Origin: Diplonema japonicum
Lineage: Eukaryota; Euglenozoa; Diplonemea; Diplonemida; Diplonemidae
Direction of reading: 5' to 3'
DNA length: 64,000 nucleotides
NCBI GenBank assembly: GCA_964019335.1
Contig: OZ025734.1
Span: 1 to 64,000, forward strand
The position numbers and the translations under genes were made by a program. The notes under the pieces are model-generated. The model worked only from the letters and a program-made list of their open reading frames with translations. It had not been told where the DNA came from and did not search any database. Below, piece after piece: positions 62,907 through 64,000 of this stretch; positions within the stretch are counted from its first letter, which is position 1, and every line of letters starts with the position of its first letter.

Positions 62907-64000
62907 TTATTCGTCCCAATCCATGAACGCCAGCCTCTCCAACAGGTCTTCTACGGCAGATCCGTAGAACTCAACCGTTCGCTGCATATCGGGGCTTGCC
63001 TTGTTTTTTTGAACGGAGGCCGTGGCTTGAAGCAGTTTGATGAACGGCGCGAGGTACCCCGGACAACCCCCGAAAACAGAAACAGGGTATTCCTTACCAT
63101 TGCAACGCAAAAGCGAGGGGAGAGAAGGGTAGCGCAGAGAAAGAACGGAGGCAGGGATGAAATTCTGAACCGGGACCAAAACAGAATGCGGGAGTAGCGT
63201 TGCTGAATGAGACGAACTCGAAGCAAGGCAAATAGAAGTCCCCGGCTTACAAAGCACAGTACACATCGAAGAAAGAAACGTTGCATCTAACGGAACGGTG
63301 CCAGACCGTCCTGTCCCATCTGTGGCAAATGGTGTACCCGCTGTTTCTACGGAATCAAATAACCAAAATATCTTGTCAAACCCGAAACTCTCCTTAAATA
63401 TCCACGGTAGAGTCAACACCTCTGTGATAAAATCTCCATAACGATTTTCCTCAAATGCCGATCGCAACACCTTCGCGCTCAGCAGCCACGTCTCACATTT
63501 CTCAGATATTTCCGCGGGCAGCGATCCGTTTTTTCTATTCGTCACAATCTTCTTGAAAAACGACGATATTTGCAGGCTCCATTTCCTCAAAACTGGTCGA
63601 TGCGATATGAGGACATCCACGAAATGTTGCACAAGACAGCAATACACCACTCCTAGATCAAGCGAGTTGGTAGCAAGGTAAAGATCCCAGTTCACAGGAA
63701 CGACAAGGGTTGTCCTCCATGTTACGCTGTTTGCCAGCCCCGGGAGAAGAACATGCTTTGCATATAAATACATAATCGTCGATTTTCCTGAATCTTTGGG
63801 ACCTTTAATTACGATCCGCGTGCTTGGGGTCTGAGGGGTTAAGTCGTGCAGCCGGTTCACCATATCGGTTTTTAAAAGAAGATCGGAATCGGTTACGTAG
63901 AGTGATAAAAACTGCTGTTGTGAAATAAGGTCAGTTAAGGCTGTGAGGTGGCTTTGTTTTTCGAGGTTTTCGAGATTTCGATATTTTTTTGCGATGGATG
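62907..64000 (-). CDS. P-loop NTPase-like protein, cut by the window edge
   Basis: The frame is open from 64000 to a stop at 62907. An ATG at 63863 exists, but the upstream codons (LENLEKQSHLTALTDLISQQ and on) look coding, so the true start is probably beyond the window. Walker A: VIKGPKDSGKSTIMYLYAKH. A possible Walker B is FDKIFWLFDSVE. The rest is Ser/Leu-rich and helical; the end reads EDLLERLAFMDWDE. The layout (N-terminal lead, P-loop, unclear C-terminal) recalls STAND- or RHS-like ATPases of protists, but I cannot place it. Confidence 0.65.
   Translation of the reverse strand, partial: SIAKKYRNLENLEKQSHLTALTDLISQQQFLSLYVTDSDLLLKTDMVNRLHDLTPQTPSTRIVIKGPKDSGKSTIMYLYAKHVLLPGLANSVTWRTTLVVPVNWDLYLATNSLDLGVVYCCLVQHFVDVLISHRPVLRKWSLQISSFFKKIVTNRKNGSLPAEISEKCETWLLSAKVLRSAFEENRYGDFITEVLTLPWIFKESFGFDKIFWLFDSVETAGTPFATDGTGRSGTVPLDATFLSSMCTVLCKPGTSICLASSSSHSATLLPHSVLVPVQNFIPASVLSLRYPSLPSLLRCNGKEYPVSVFGGCPGYLAPFIKLLQATASVQKNKASPDMQRTVEFYGSAVEDLLERLAFMDWDE

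Overview
This 64 kb window is nuclear DNA from a flagellated eukaryotic microbe. The eukaryotic markers are spliceosomal introns, SmB, exportin-1, a Golgi GnT-I, a peroxin 14 and an outer-arm-dynein docking protein. Every gene I can support (39 coding regions) lies on the minus strand. Genes are tightly packed (often 45-150 nt apart), and most start codons are preceded within about 1-30 nt by a CAG or TAG acceptor, often behind a pyrimidine-rich stretch. A 63 kb single-strand gene array with an acceptor before nearly every ATG is what polycistronic transcription with spliced-leader trans-splicing looks like, as in Euglenozoa (kinetoplastids, diplonemids) or dinoflagellates. Unlike trypanosomatids, cis-introns are common here: I mapped about 35 in 15 genes. 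They are very short (31-71 nt), mostly start GTATG, are mostly phase 0 and always end AG. A diplonemid or other non-trypanosomatid euglenozoan is my best guess, but this is inference.

Layout. Positions 1-804 are a tandem G-rich array: 8-mer GGGTTTGC units with a central block of exactly 46 GGGTTTTGC 9-mers. All transcription points towards it. From 1 to 30 kb the genes have ordinary composition: a membrane-anchored methyltransferase, a PH/PDZ/zinc-ribbon protein, an F-box protein, RRP41, PEX14, FIP1, GnT-I, a diacylglycerol kinase, a membrane-anchored TenA, a serine carboxypeptidase, ODAD1, a gelsolin-repeat protein, a thioredoxin-like protein, SmB, PUS1 and PUS7 side by side, a long coiled-coil protein and a SAM protein with a dynein-stalk-like segment. 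From about 30 kb rightward, intergenic DNA and introns fill with poly(A)/poly(T) runs of 15-38 nt. This part holds a 60-residue acylated zinc microprotein, a HAD phosphatase, a cysteine-rich receptor-like protein, a SAM protein with a dynein-AAA6-like tail, a PX-PH-AGC kinase, MCM9, a triple-domain pyrophosphatase, an AlgH-family protein, UTP11, a SpoVS-domain protein, an EGF-TM microprotein, exportin-1 and a P-loop protein cut by the right edge.

As expected for polycistronic arrays, neighbours mostly do not share a pathway. Loose themes are RNA metabolism (RRP41, FIP1, SmB, PUS1, PUS7, UTP11) and flagellum/cytoskeleton (ODAD1, the two SAM/dynein-fragment proteins, gelsolin, coiled coils). 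The observations I rate highest are two separate SAM-domain proteins, each carrying a different piece of a dynein heavy chain; the homopolymer-filled micro-introns; the SpoVS-like eukaryotic protein; and the tripled pyrophosphatase. I saw no tRNA, rRNA, transposon or CRISPR array.
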